64,000 bases of DNA from Tubiluchus corallicola (lineage: Eukaryota > Priapulida > Priapulimorpha > Priapulimorphida > Tubiluchidae). Below are positions 1 through 12,150 of this stretch, in pieces; position 1 is the stretch's first letter; the number at the start of each line of letters is the position of its first letter. The position numbers and the translations under genes were made by a program. A model generated the notes under the pieces. It did not search any database. It worked only from the letters and a program-made list of their open reading frames with translations, and was not told the DNA's origin. The stretch covers positions 1,426,001-1,490,000 of the forward strand of contig JAQGDQ010000004.1 in assembly GCA_030141605.1 (NCBI GenBank), given 5' to 3'.

Positions 1-376
1 TTAAAATTTATATACGATAATCAGAATTATGCAAAAAGATTTCAATTTTCAATTCTCATCACTCAATTAAAAGCTTTTCCATTTGAGACACCAAGTTGTC
101 GAAACTGATAGTGTACCGTTCATTTAAATTTGTTTCAATTATTTTCAGTAGTGTGGCATTTGTGCAGGAACTTTAACACTTTTACTCAGAAAAAACTCCC
201 AGTGTACAGGACCCATGTTTATTTCCAGCGAATACAATATGTAACGTCTACCTAAAAATTGTTGCATAAATTTTTTTATGCTGTTTCAATAGGAAGACTT
301 AGCTTGCGAAACTTTTAATTTTTCCAAATTCGCCAATCGTAAGTAACAATTACGCCTTCAAACAACCTAGCATGAC

Positions 377-465
377 CTCTTCCTCCTCCTCCTCCTTTCC
401 GCCTCCTTCTCCTCTTCTTTTTCTGTCTTCTCTTCCTCCTCCTCCTCCTCCTCCTCCTCCTCCTC
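377..465. repeat. (TCC)n pyrimidine microsatellite
   Basis: TCC/CTC repeats with a central CTTTTTCTGTC interruption; it is a homopyrimidine strand over most of its length. A second CT-rich tract follows at 941-1015. Confidence 0.95.
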
Positions 466-2939
466 GACTAGTAGAGAGGTATCAATAGATCTGACATTTC
501 ATAAATGTCACGTAACCGTTACATAATATAGGTTGAAGCATTTTTATTTTTATTAAAAGCTTCATATGTTACAACTGCTGCTGATTTTACTGTTTTAAAA
601 CGCTAATTTGTAACTGAACGAGAACAGAAAAAACGTTTTCTCAGATTGGAATTGCATCGCAGCTGGATTTGTTATCTGGCCTATATTTAGCTCTAAATCT
701 TCTTTTTAAACCGAAATCATGTATTTTCAGCTATGTTGCAAAATAAACGCAATAAATAAAAAACTTTACGACCCTTAACAGCTGTTTTAACCCTATGGTT
801 CTTTTGAATTAGGGTTATTTAATTATTTATAATCGGTGACAGTTATGATGCTTAACCAACATTCAGCCCTTTATTAGCCCATTTCTTTTTATGGAGGCAA
901 TTTTTTTTCGGTTTTGACGCCTTTATCCCCTTGCTCCCCCTCTCTCTTTCCCCCAAGCCTCTCTCTTTCTCTCTCTTTCTCTTACTCTTTTTTCACTCTC
1001 TATGTCTCTTTCTTTAGCCATCCAAATATGAATGTACGTCTAGTCAAGAATTAAATGGTAACTGGCATATCAGCTAAGGCCTAACTTAAAGTAAACAGCG
1101 AGTATTGCTAACTTATAAGTCGATTTACATAGTGTATTTACATATTCCTGCACAGATACCGATAATTTTGATTTTCTTTGATACATTTACATTTCGTGTA
1201 TCATATTGCTTATTAACATTGGATGTTTTAAAATTTTAATAATTTAAGAATATCAAAGGTTTTCTGGTAAGTGCACTCAAGAATACTGTTAGGCCGCTTT
1301 TAATGAAATTCAACAATAATGTATGCCGATCGACTCCCGCTACAAATGCTTTATTTTATATTCCCCAACAGCACTCTAGTGCCAGTTTACTGGGTGAACG
1401 GATCAAGGGTTTAATCCTATTCAGAAATTGCTGGTGATGATGACGAACTACCACGAGGCTAAGTAATTTATCATCTCGTAAAATGTTTTCGTCATTCTTG
1501 CAATACCTCTATGAAAGTTTACAGTTAAGCATACGGTTAACAGTTTAAACATAAGATTACAGTTAAACACTTATCTGAAAGGCAATTATCACGATACGTC
1601 TAGACGTACGTCCAAGTTACGTTTTCGCATAGGCAAGAGCCGAAAATCTTTTTATATAATTTGTTTTGTTCGTACGTCCTGTACTCATTCTGCAGCAGGC
1701 TGCGTGTTTTTCCAATTGTAAGTAAATTGCCGGTGTTTTTTCTTGTGTTCCTTGAAAGGGTCCACCAAGAATTAAACTTTTTCAACAAATAAAGTCCGAT
1801 TTAGGGCCTATTAACGCAGTGCGCTTTTGACGCATGAATCAGACGCATGAACCAACTGAAAATTAGTTAAAACAGTAGAAGTCATTGGACCTGTTTGCCT
1901 TTTATTCACAATTTCACTGTTCATTAAATCTTCACTGCTTCTACCTACCACTGGCTCCCAGGCTGATAGCTAATCTGTCCTGGGCAGCCTATCTGTTATC
2001 TTTTCTGTGATATGGCTCACTATGTGTATCACACAGTGCAGGATTGGTACGATAGTTCAATCAACTGCAATGTGGCTCCTTGCTTTGCAAGTCTAGTTGC
2101 GATTCCATGCTGTCAAAATGTTCGGCAAGATTGTTTTTCCTTCCCCAAAATGCCACTAACAATGACAACTCACATGACCCAGCGCTCATGTGACCCAATC
2201 TAACTTATCTGATTGGTCTGGTTCTAATATCCTGCTTGCGATGTTGCTAAAAATTCAGACGAGTCATGGAATCGCATCGCATGTACAGTTTAAACGGTGC
2301 GTTCGTGTTAGTAGGCGCTTACACGGTGCGATGCTATTCTGTCTCATGCGATAGACATATTCAAATTTCTTGCCACAATGTAAGCAAGACGTAATGTAAG
2401 CAAGAACGTAACCAATCACATAGGTGCAATTTGGTCAAGTGCACATGATGTACTGCACTTGGAAAAAGAAGGAAAGGAACAGTGTTAATGCATGGCATTT
2501 CGTGTTGAAATGCAAATAGGAAAACAAACATCATGTTGATTTAAATCGTTTCACAGTTTTTGACTGTGAAAACAACATATTTATAGTTTAGTAGTTTTTA
2601 AATTATGCCCGAAAAGCTTTTTCATGTTAAAAAACAACAATGTCAGCTGATCATCAACGCATAAAGCACTCCTCAATACATGGAGCAAAACAATAAAGAA
2701 ACCAACCAGTCTACATCAAGGTCAATACCAGGAAAAGTAAAGGATTGATAATTTTGACATTTCTTGCCAAAAATGGCATTTATTCCTCTTCATTACGGCA
2801 TCTGTAATTCCCTTTTAAAGAAAAAGTGTACGATGGCCGCACAAAACACTCATTGTAGATTTTAACCGTAGTGACAAAACATCGGCATATTTTTTGTGCC
2901 ACCTGATATACAGGTAAATTGTATCAGCTAGCATTAATT

Positions 2940-3200
2940 TTCCCAGTTATAACATTATCGGTTAGAATTTTTGTTATTAACACTCTGCGTTTTGTGGTGT
3001 TACAATATGCCCCAAACTTCCGGTTATTATATTAGTTTGCGTTTTAGGGACCTTAATTATGCATTCGTTTTTTATTGCTTTATCAGTAAATTTTATTACA
3101 TTATCGGTTATTTGTTACATTTTGCGTTCATTTTTATTACAATATGCGTTTATTTTTGGTATTACAATATCAAGTGTTTATTACATTATCAGTTGAAACA
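2940..3200. repeat. Degenerate tandem repeat of TTATTACA-type units
   Basis: Words TTATTACATTATCGGTTA, TTACATTTTGCGTTCATTTT, TTATTACAATATGCGTTTAT and ATTACAATATCAAGTG recur at roughly 20-30 base spacing. The repeat explains the 84-codon open frame beginning at 2971, which is not a gene. Confidence 0.7.
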
Positions 3201-5744
3201 GGGCCCATTGTTCGAAATGGGGTAAAAAATTATATTAACGAGCGAAGCGACTGGGTGACTGTTAGTATTCCCAGTAAATACCATATGATCTATGTTTGAA
3301 TTGGTGTTTGAGGAATACAACTGAAGCAGTACATTTTAGCGCACTACAGTTATTTTACCACTGTAACAGTATTCTTCCATAACTTGTCATTGTTTTGATA
3401 ACTTTTATAACGTTAATTATCGAAGCTTGCACACTTAGAATTCTTATTAACACACTTGTAAATATTCAGCTGCCAAGTTACGTATGACACACAAAGTTGA
3501 TTGATTACAATGTAACTTGCACAATTTTCTGTACATTTTTTCCTAATAGCAAGAATCTTTCAGTTGGATTTCAATTGTGGCAGCTATGATTTTCCCGTAT
3601 AAAAAAGGCCAATCCCTTTATGGTCGCACAATAGACGCGGTTTTTCACACAGTGCGTGTAAAGGCTCAACGAAGGATATTGAATTTCTTAAACTTTAAAT
3701 CACAATATAGCAACGAGCACAATTTGCAATATGCAGGCAGCGCAAAATATTTAAAATGCCGTTTGCTTTTAAGCAGCTTATTTTTAATCCACGCTTTTCG
3801 TGAAGCCTTTTGTTGGGCTTGGAATTACAAAATGAAGTATAGTCAGGCTGCACTTGGGATATTTAAAATATTCCTTGTGAGTACATTTTCTACGCACATT
3901 GTCATATCTGAAGTTGTCAAATCTTGTCTCGTCAAAGCGCAGCCATTTTGAAAAATATTTTGCAAACCTAAAATTGATAAATAGGCAGAATAATTGATTC
4001 TACGCGTAATGGATTGCAACGCCTCATCAAAAACAAGAGAAGTTTAATTTTTGCAAAAAAATATGTGAAAGTATCACAGTTCTTTTAGATAACCATGCAA
4101 CAATACACTTTTCCAAATACTAGTGGATAAGGACATCTCACGTGTAGCAATCAAATGCCTAACTCATTAACAAGTAGCACAATAAAAGGCAACGAGCTAC
4201 AAAGCAATTTACCTAACATGAAGTGCATTTGAAGTACATTTTGCTGATGTTTTCATTCAAGATAATCGTGGAAAGATATTCATGAATCAAGCTTCTGTGA
4301 GTTTACATTAGGAAGCCACTTTGTTTGGCAAACGTTAGGTGAGTCAAGTAGAATGTCAACAGCAGCCAGTGTACAGAGAATAAGAAGCCACGTTTCTTGT
4401 CTCTATGACATCACGGACAATTGAACGTGCATCGTAGTATTAATAGAGCAGCATCGCGTTGGGGCTATTCATGACCCGCGTAATTGTGAGGCTTTAACTG
4501 AAAAGGACCTAATTTCTGGCTAAGATGAAGCAGCAGCGGACCGGTCGAAGGTGTGTTAGCCATGTTCGAATGCTTAACCCATATTCCAATGCTCAATGCA
4601 TGCTCCGTTAACGAATAATTAGACGAAGACCGTATAGCCGTCTGTAGAACTGCAGGCAGTCACCTATCCATTTATCGGCCAGTAAATGCACACGAAGACA
4701 TGTCCTCATCCTGGCAGCACACAAGCATTCGTAGCCACCTATATATTAGCGGCGATAAGTCTTAACGGTAAACTAATTTAATCAGTGACTTGAGTATTAC
4801 TTGGTTCATTGAAAACTGGAGTGTGAACACCGGACAGAAAATCCAGTAGATGGAGGGAAGCAGCACAGCATGTCTATTATGACCACTCTTTATCTTTGCG
4901 TCCGGCTAGGATTACGAGATGCTCCTGCATAAAGATGCAGGAGATGACTTTGCATGGGTTTCCCAGTCAGAGTCAGAGTTAGGACTCTTGCCTAGCTTAC
5001 AAGAAAACAATGAACCAGACTTTCCGGGTCACTGGAAGTAAAAGAAGAAAGACATCATTATACTCCCTCAGAATTTCAAAAAAGATTGTCAAGATCATAG
5101 CGCTTGATATCATAAAAGTGGTGGCCAATATTTTTCACATTGATAAGAAATTTTGTTTGCTCCATTTTCGATCAAGCATAGCGAAACAAAGGCGGGTGAT
5201 AATTTATATCACAAATTACTGGTTAGTGCAAATGAAAATAGAACCTGTTTATGTGGTTTTACACACATACACCACTTAGTTTACTACTGTTTATTCATTA
5301 AAGACAGTAAACAGCTTCCAGTGCCAAATAAAGTTTTAGGGCAGTTTTTAGCTCAATATAAGAAACTACAAGATATAATAAAGAAGATGTAAAAGATCTG
5401 CAAGTTTGTGCTTTGGGGATCTCTTTATCTTTTTCTTCGTTTATACTTTGAAGAGCATTGAATTCACATAGCATTGGATAAGATTTATTAACAACAAAAC
5501 ATTGAGCTTAACTTGCAGCAATGATATTTATTGTGATAATAGAGTCCCTTGAAGAAAGTTCAATTTTGGCAACAGTACTTTTTCAACCAAACTCAATTTT
5601 TCACAGTATGCTATATATATATACATGCATACTGTTGTAGCCAATGAAGTATATATACATTAATGATACATATATATATATATGTCAGCATATGTATCAG
5701 CATATTAGAGTGATTATACATAGTACTCACAAAGAGGCCTAGAC

Positions 5745-5824
5745 TATATAAGAAGCCTTGAATTTTTCCATGTGTCATTTGAATTTCGAAATGACACATG
5801 GAAAAATTCAAGGCTTCTTATATA
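5745..5824. repeat. Perfect 36-bp inverted repeat with 8-base loop
   Basis: Arms 5745-5780 and 5789-5824 are exact reverse complements (starting TATATAAGAAGCC and ending GGCTTCTTATATA), separated by GAATTTCG. No mismatches were found over 36 pairs. It lies in gene-free DNA next to a TA microsatellite (5610-5685). Confidence 0.95.
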
Positions 5825-7371
5825 CCTATGGCTACAGAACTGTATGGAAAGGAAAATCAGCTATTTATATAAAAAATGATTTATTGTTTTCTTTAAATGA
5901 AATAGATATTAACGTAAGCAGTGGTGTGTGAATAATAATAAAATCATATAAAATTAAAAATGAACACCAAAACCGTTACAAATATCATAGTTATTTTAAA
6001 ATCAAATGAATTTATTGGCCCATAAACCATGAACAACAATGCTAAACAAACGTTTGCCATGTAAAAATGATTTGCCATAATTAGCATACCTTAGCTGACA
6101 TTTCAAAAATAGTATAAAAAAATTCCTCAAGAACAAACAAGTAATAATATAACCACCACTCAACTAACAATTAATTTAATTGAACAATATTAATTTACGA
6201 ACAGTCATAAATTAATGATACCTGATTAATGAGTAATGATTACCGGTTAATGAGCAATGAAAAAGAATTCTGTCTTGCACGATAGTGAACAAATCAAACG
6301 GAAAGCACTGTGTCATTGTCCAAACGTTGCTCTAGCGGAGCCCCAAAAATAGACCCACTTTCACCTTCAGAAAGATTCTCACTTAACAAATGTAACTGAA
6401 TTCCTTTGATTCAAACATATTTATCTTAGTCTCACTTACTTCGTTTACTTTTACTTTACGTTACGTTACTGTTTCTTCTCAGTATTTCTGATTTTTGATG
6501 TCAACTGATATTGTGTACTTTTGTTCAGCATTTCTTGCATATATGTCTATCACTACTATTTATTATTTTTTATATTAGGGCCTAGTTGTAATTACACTAT
6601 AATATAAAAATCTACGGAATTTCTTTGCATAGATCATGAGATAACACCTGTATTCTATGCATGATTTTCTCATACAACGTTGAGACAGTTGGATTGTACA
6701 CGACTCAGTAAAGTTCTATTACGGTCTACTGCTTCCAAAGTTTGACTTTAAAGACAGTAAGTAAATGCAGGCATACTGTTAAATACACAGAGGCTGTAAT
6801 GCTAATTGTAGTGGAAACAGATTCACCATAAACAGCGATTACGGCTACAATGAATCAAATACGGATGTTTCATTAGACGTATGCAAGCCTTTGTCGTATT
6901 AAAACAAAATCATTGGATTGAGCGATATAGATCCGTTAACGGGGCGGTACTTCATACTACTAACTGATCAGAGACCATGGTCGACTTTTCATGTTCGGCC
7001 TAATACCGCAAAAAATATCGTAGTTGACAGGATCCAGCACGGAGACTTCATTTTTTATGAACATTTTATGTGTACATGTTTTACGTGTTCTATGAACTTT
7101 TAGTTCAAATTATAATTTTACTTACTTACTAAACTGGCGCCCTAATGCACTGTCCTGATACGCAGCTACATTTCAGATACGAACTATTCAAAAACTTTAT
7201 ATTTGTCACCATGGTACACTAAAAATTTGTGAAAACAAAATAAACTTACCATATTCAAATGAAAGATCATTTTTCAGCGCTCAGTACGCTATAAATTGCA
7301 ACCTAGAGTTATGAAGCCTAAAAGTGAAGTGATGCATAGAAAGACGGAACATTGATAATATTAGCAACTAC

Positions 7372-7820
7372 ATACTATGGTCTAGCATTCCCTTATTTAA
7401 AGTATGGAATACTTACATGGGGAGCTGCCAAAAAACTACACTACTCTTGCTGTTTATCAAAATAAAATTGTTAAAACTATTTGCTTCGCTAATCTCAGAG
7501 AACATTCAACGCCGTACCATAATCAATTGAAAATTTTAAAAATAACAGATATATACAAGCTAGAATTGGCCAAATTTGTTTTTAAATTTAAAAATAATAT
7601 GCTGCCCCAACTTTTTAACGGATAAATGAGCGAACCTTCTGCCTTACATCGTTTTGCCTCAAATAATAGTGTATACAACACAAACAAAGCTCAGTGCTTT
7701 CTTAAATAATAAGGTCCCCACATCTGGAACTCTATTCCCCAAGAAATTACAAACAAATCAATTCATTATCTTATCAATAAATATAAAGAAAAATTAATAT
7801 CTGAGTATATAGCTTTTTAG
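7372..7820 (+). mobile_element. 3' fragment of a non-LTR retrotransposon RT (ORF2 tail), frameshifted
   Basis: From 7372 the frame reads YYGLAFPYLKYGILTWGAA, shifts at the A-run near 7432, and continues at 7437-7625 with VYQNKIVKTICFANLREHS and ILKITDIYKLELAKFVFK, ending PQLFNG. This is the characteristic tail downstream of the RT palm in jockey-like elements (Y-G-x-x-x-W-G ... LQ-x-x-x-x-R-x-I). Downstream decayed codons (GPHIWNSIPQEI near 7710) also fit. The 5' part is absent. Confidence 0.8.
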
Positions 7821-10800
7821 ATCTGTGATATGCCAAAAGTTGTGTAATTTTTGCTAAACTAACTGTAATTAATAACTACTGTTTTTCTTACTTCCATTTA
7901 AGTTGAAATCCTTGTACTTGGCCTAACGCTATTATTTTTCATAAATTTTTCTGCTAAGTGTCAATTAAATTCACCAATAATGTTAACTGATGCTATTTAA
8001 GTTGATATTGCATTTCATTTCTTTTAAATACTAGGTAAATTAAAATACAAATGCTCAATTCATACTGAATCCGGTTATTGCAGGCGTTAATTAATATTAT
8101 ACAGATTATTTCTGTCACTCTGCACAAATCCTTCAGTATACATTACAGCTTACATGTATGTTATGGAGGTAAGGTACACCTTTCGTATATCTTTAATATT
8201 TTTGTAATCACCAATGCTCATCCTAAAATATTTTAAGATATTTTTCTTTTCAACTCTTTTTTTTATGACTCAACATACATCTTTATCCACTTACACTACA
8301 AGCGATTTTTTTTCTTTTTACTTTCTTTTGGTCTTGGTAAATAATAATTTTAAAAACATAAAATAATCCAGGTTAAATTTTACATTTAAAAATAGACACG
8401 TTTGTCTCTTTTTCTTTCCCGTGATCGAACATTATTTTATTAGAACTTTTGTATTATAATTCAATCAACAATCTTGTTAAATGCAAAATCTGATAACTTT
8501 TAAATACTTGGTATACGCGCATTAATTAATTACTAGCAAAGGCCCGGCAAAAAGTTTTGCTTATAAATCCACTTATAATCAACAAATGCGCGAACATCCT
8601 ACCTAGTGTTCGTTTATTTACCTAACGCAAAGTCAGCAGCAACAGCTTTAGTGAATTAAAGTTATAAGGTTACAGACAGAGTATAATGGATGACGTCAGA
8701 ACAATGGCTTTGCGTCAGCAGTTTTCCAAACGAAAATCGTGCGAAATGAAACCTCCAATTAACTCGTCACAGCTACTCTTGGTGGACGTGTACTAAAATA
8801 TAGCCCACGTCATCGTGTAGCCCTGTTCTTCTTCTATCTAAAGAGCTATATATCTCCTTTCGAGAGTTCCACCAGGCGCCGCTAGAAGGTTTTTTCTGCA
8901 GACCGTTTGACCAAAATAGGCGAATTTTAAATATGCCTACTTACACCCACCGTTGAACGCTATCTATCCATGGTCAGCACCATCCCCGACCCGTTCCCGT
9001 TCTCCAGAAATAAGAGGTATAACTTTTGCAAAAAACGGCCGAAAAATGGGCCGATTCGAAAAATAAACCATCAATGGCACGACACTAGATCGAGACTTTT
9101 CATTTGATATATAGATCGCCGCAAATGGTGCCGCCGTCGAAGCTGTAGCCTCGAATCTTATATATATATATATATAAGGGTGGTTGACTTCGATAACTCG
9201 TAGTTCTTTCGCCACCTTTTCACTACTCTAACCAATAATCACTTTTGCATTTTGCTGTATAATTGTATGTTGTAGAGAATTATAAATCATTTAGTTTTAT
9301 ATTTTGCTGTTATAAAAATGGTGCTAAACTAATAAACTTACTTACTTAGCCGTGTGCTTAATATCATCCCTAAAGAATGCTTTATGGGTGTATGAATTAG
9401 TGTAGCCGACTTTCGCCATGTTAGATACGCAGCTTTATGTTGGCCGAAGGTTGATAGGTATCTGTCTACAATCTGGCTTGGAATAAAATATTACTTACTT
9501 AATCCAGTGGAAGTGCAACTAGCCACAAAACTCCGTATAATGTGCTTGGAAACGGCCTGCGTGAGAAATTCACAGAAGCATTTTTGAAATCAAAGAATTT
9601 GCTTTGCCACAATAAATAACGTCCAATCTGATTATGGTACGCGACCAAATGCTCGAAATATTTTCTTATTTTGTCTGTAGATCGACAAATGAAAGTTTAG
9701 TGACCGCTTTTATATTTCAATGACCGGAATTAGAAGCTGCAACTCTTAACTCTCTTGAGGACGTGTTAGGTTGAACTAAAGTGAAAGCCAGTATATACAT
9801 CCACGACATTGGGATGATAGGAAACGCACAGTTTCTGTTAAAGGTTTTTTGTTCCCTGTGGAGAAAATCGATGGAAGTGGCAGGATAACGGCGAATGGAG
9901 AAGGACCTAGAATCTCAAGCAACAATCGTGACGTATAAAGATGTAAAATGACATACGAAAATGGATATTATAGAGATAGCAAAACATACGAAAGACAATT
10001 CTCGGCAGGAGGATGACACTGTTGTTGGAAAAATGGGTAGTCGCTTTATCACTAGAAACAAAATGAATATACATGATGGCGAGTAGGGAGGTCAAGACTG
10101 ACAAAAAGTGGAACGAGGACAGCATCTTAGCGCAACTGATTACATTGCATTTAAAGTATTTTTTAAACCATATTTATAGTTAAAGTCAAAGCAATTAAAC
10201 CAGTATTTTATGCTATACTATTTTTCAAATAATTTTTAGTAAGTCTAAATTTGGTCGTTGAACATTTCGTTGAGTAATGCAATTTATTTCTGTTAGCTTT
10301 GCCCTAATTAATTTAGCCCTAGTTACACATGTTGTATTTATTACCCAGGCTGCTTTTGTGCCCCTTTTAGATTATTTTCCCAGGACATGTATTATTTGAA
10401 ATCAACGATAATCTCGACATTAATATCGCAATAATTCATTAAATTAGTATTTGTCTAAGGTGTTAAATCATTGTTCTTTCGTTGCTTCGATGAGACCTTC
10501 CTGGTTTTATCTCAAATAGTTCTATTTGCAAATGCAATGAAGCCATTTCTACGCATGAAACTTCATACGCGGCTTGTTAATAGAAGCGCTCTATCATCAC
10601 TCGCCTGAGCTGACAAATTACGCAGCAAGCTCTTGCAAATTATGAGTTGACTTTGCTCACAATACAAATTATGCACATCTGGGTGAGCACTAATGTCTGT
10701 TGCCTCTAGTTATCTTAGGAATTCATTGCCGGTTAACATCGCCTTTTATAGCCTAGTATTTATACCGATGTATGTAAAACGACATTCATAAGATTCATGA

Positions 10801-12015
10801 CAATGGTAAGTAAGCCAAAGTTTATGAGACATTTTTAGACTTATCCGCCCGAACATGCCACGTGCATCACATGCTAAACCTTGTACCGAAGTATATCAGA
10901 AGAATTTTTAACTTGGTTAAAAATAGCATAGTGGAAAAGCATAGTTAGGATGTATAGTTTTAGAAAGATTACCTTTTGAAATAAATTCGACAAGCAATTT
11001 CACTCACCATATCCACATTCAAAGTCATTTTTCTGTCCACCTTCCTCTTTCTTTGTTGTTCGGTATTTCATTTTCACCTCTCTATTTTTGCATGTTTTGT
11101 TTGTGTGTGCAGTCTATAGTAATTATTGCTTTTGGACTACGGGTAAAATGATTGGAATGTATGTATTTCTTTATTTGTAATAAATAATTCGAGTTGAGGG
11201 CTACAGTCACGAAATTTGCAGTATGGATACCTGGCGTAGGAGCCTTGAAAATGACATGGTAAACGGGTGACGTTGGTTAAAGAGTCAAGAACACCGAACG
11301 CCAGTCACTTCTTTGATTGTCATTCAACTCCTCCTAGGCCTTCGAGTTAAATTCAGTTTCTTGTTTTAAGTATTTAATTATATAAGATAATTTACGTGTT
11401 TTTCATACGCGAGCAGCGCGAATTCCAAGACCACTTAATGTTAGGCATCCAGCACTCGCATTAAATTTTTGAGATATTGACATGAGTTAGCCACACTCGA
11501 TCAGATATAGTAGGTGTAAACACGGCCAGGGCGTCAAGCTTGCAAGTCTGAATCGGATCTGAATCCATTCAGTCTTGTTAGGTAAAATAATTATTCTGAT
11601 TCTTAAATTTTCATAGTATGTATTATATTCATAGTTAACATCATTCGTTATCACTTTTATCGCTGAATTCTCGGCGAAACCTCAATGAACTCCCTACAGA
11701 CGATCACTCACTTACGTTTCAATCATTTGGGATAACAGCTATTATGGACGTCAGTTTACACTCTATCGACTATGAAATTCTGAATTATATGGCTATAATT
11801 TACCGTATTTCTGATTTCATTTCGTCTAAATTTGCCTTGACGTAATTTTATCGACAAAATCAAGATGTCAGTAAAAATCAGTTCATTTTGCTTAACGAAA
11901 AGTGGTTGATCAGAAATTTTAAACGTTGGGTGGTGAAAAAGAACATCTAAATTTATAGTCAGTAGTAATGTTACGCTTGCAGCTAAGTAGCAGCTGATTA
12001 TCCCTGTCGCAATTG

Positions 12016-12150
12016 TGAGAAAGGAGGAAGAGGGAGACAGAGAGTCAGAGCAAAAGAGAGGAGAGAGATAGAGAAAAACAGAGGGAAGAATGAGGGAGAG
12101 AAAGGAAAGAGAGAGAGAGAGAAAGGAGAGGAGAGGAGGAAGGCCGAAAA
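12016..12150. repeat. Purine-rich GA/GAGG low-complexity tract
   Basis: Almost pure purine on the plus strand with mixed GA, GGA and AAAG units. It produces apparent Arg/Glu-rich and Ser/Leu-rich frames on the two strands, which are artefacts of composition. Confidence 0.9.

Larger units (their letters stand above)
1..5744. other. Gene-free AT-rich DNA
   Basis: I recognise no exon, RNA gene or mobile-element protein here apart from the microsatellites at 377-465 and 941-1015 and the tandem repeat at 2940-3200. The longest open frame (3577-3951, plus strand, 124 codons) has the residue make-up of translated AT-rich DNA and no motif. Confidence 0.6.

Noticed and set aside
3577-3951. 124-codon plus-strand open frame
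   Set aside because: No motif, AT-driven residue content (F, K, L, S, Y rich), no neighbouring exons; length is within chance for this composition and region size.
4400-5000. Possible gene in a less AT-rich stretch
   Set aside because: No sustained open frame, splice pattern or family motif found on either strand.
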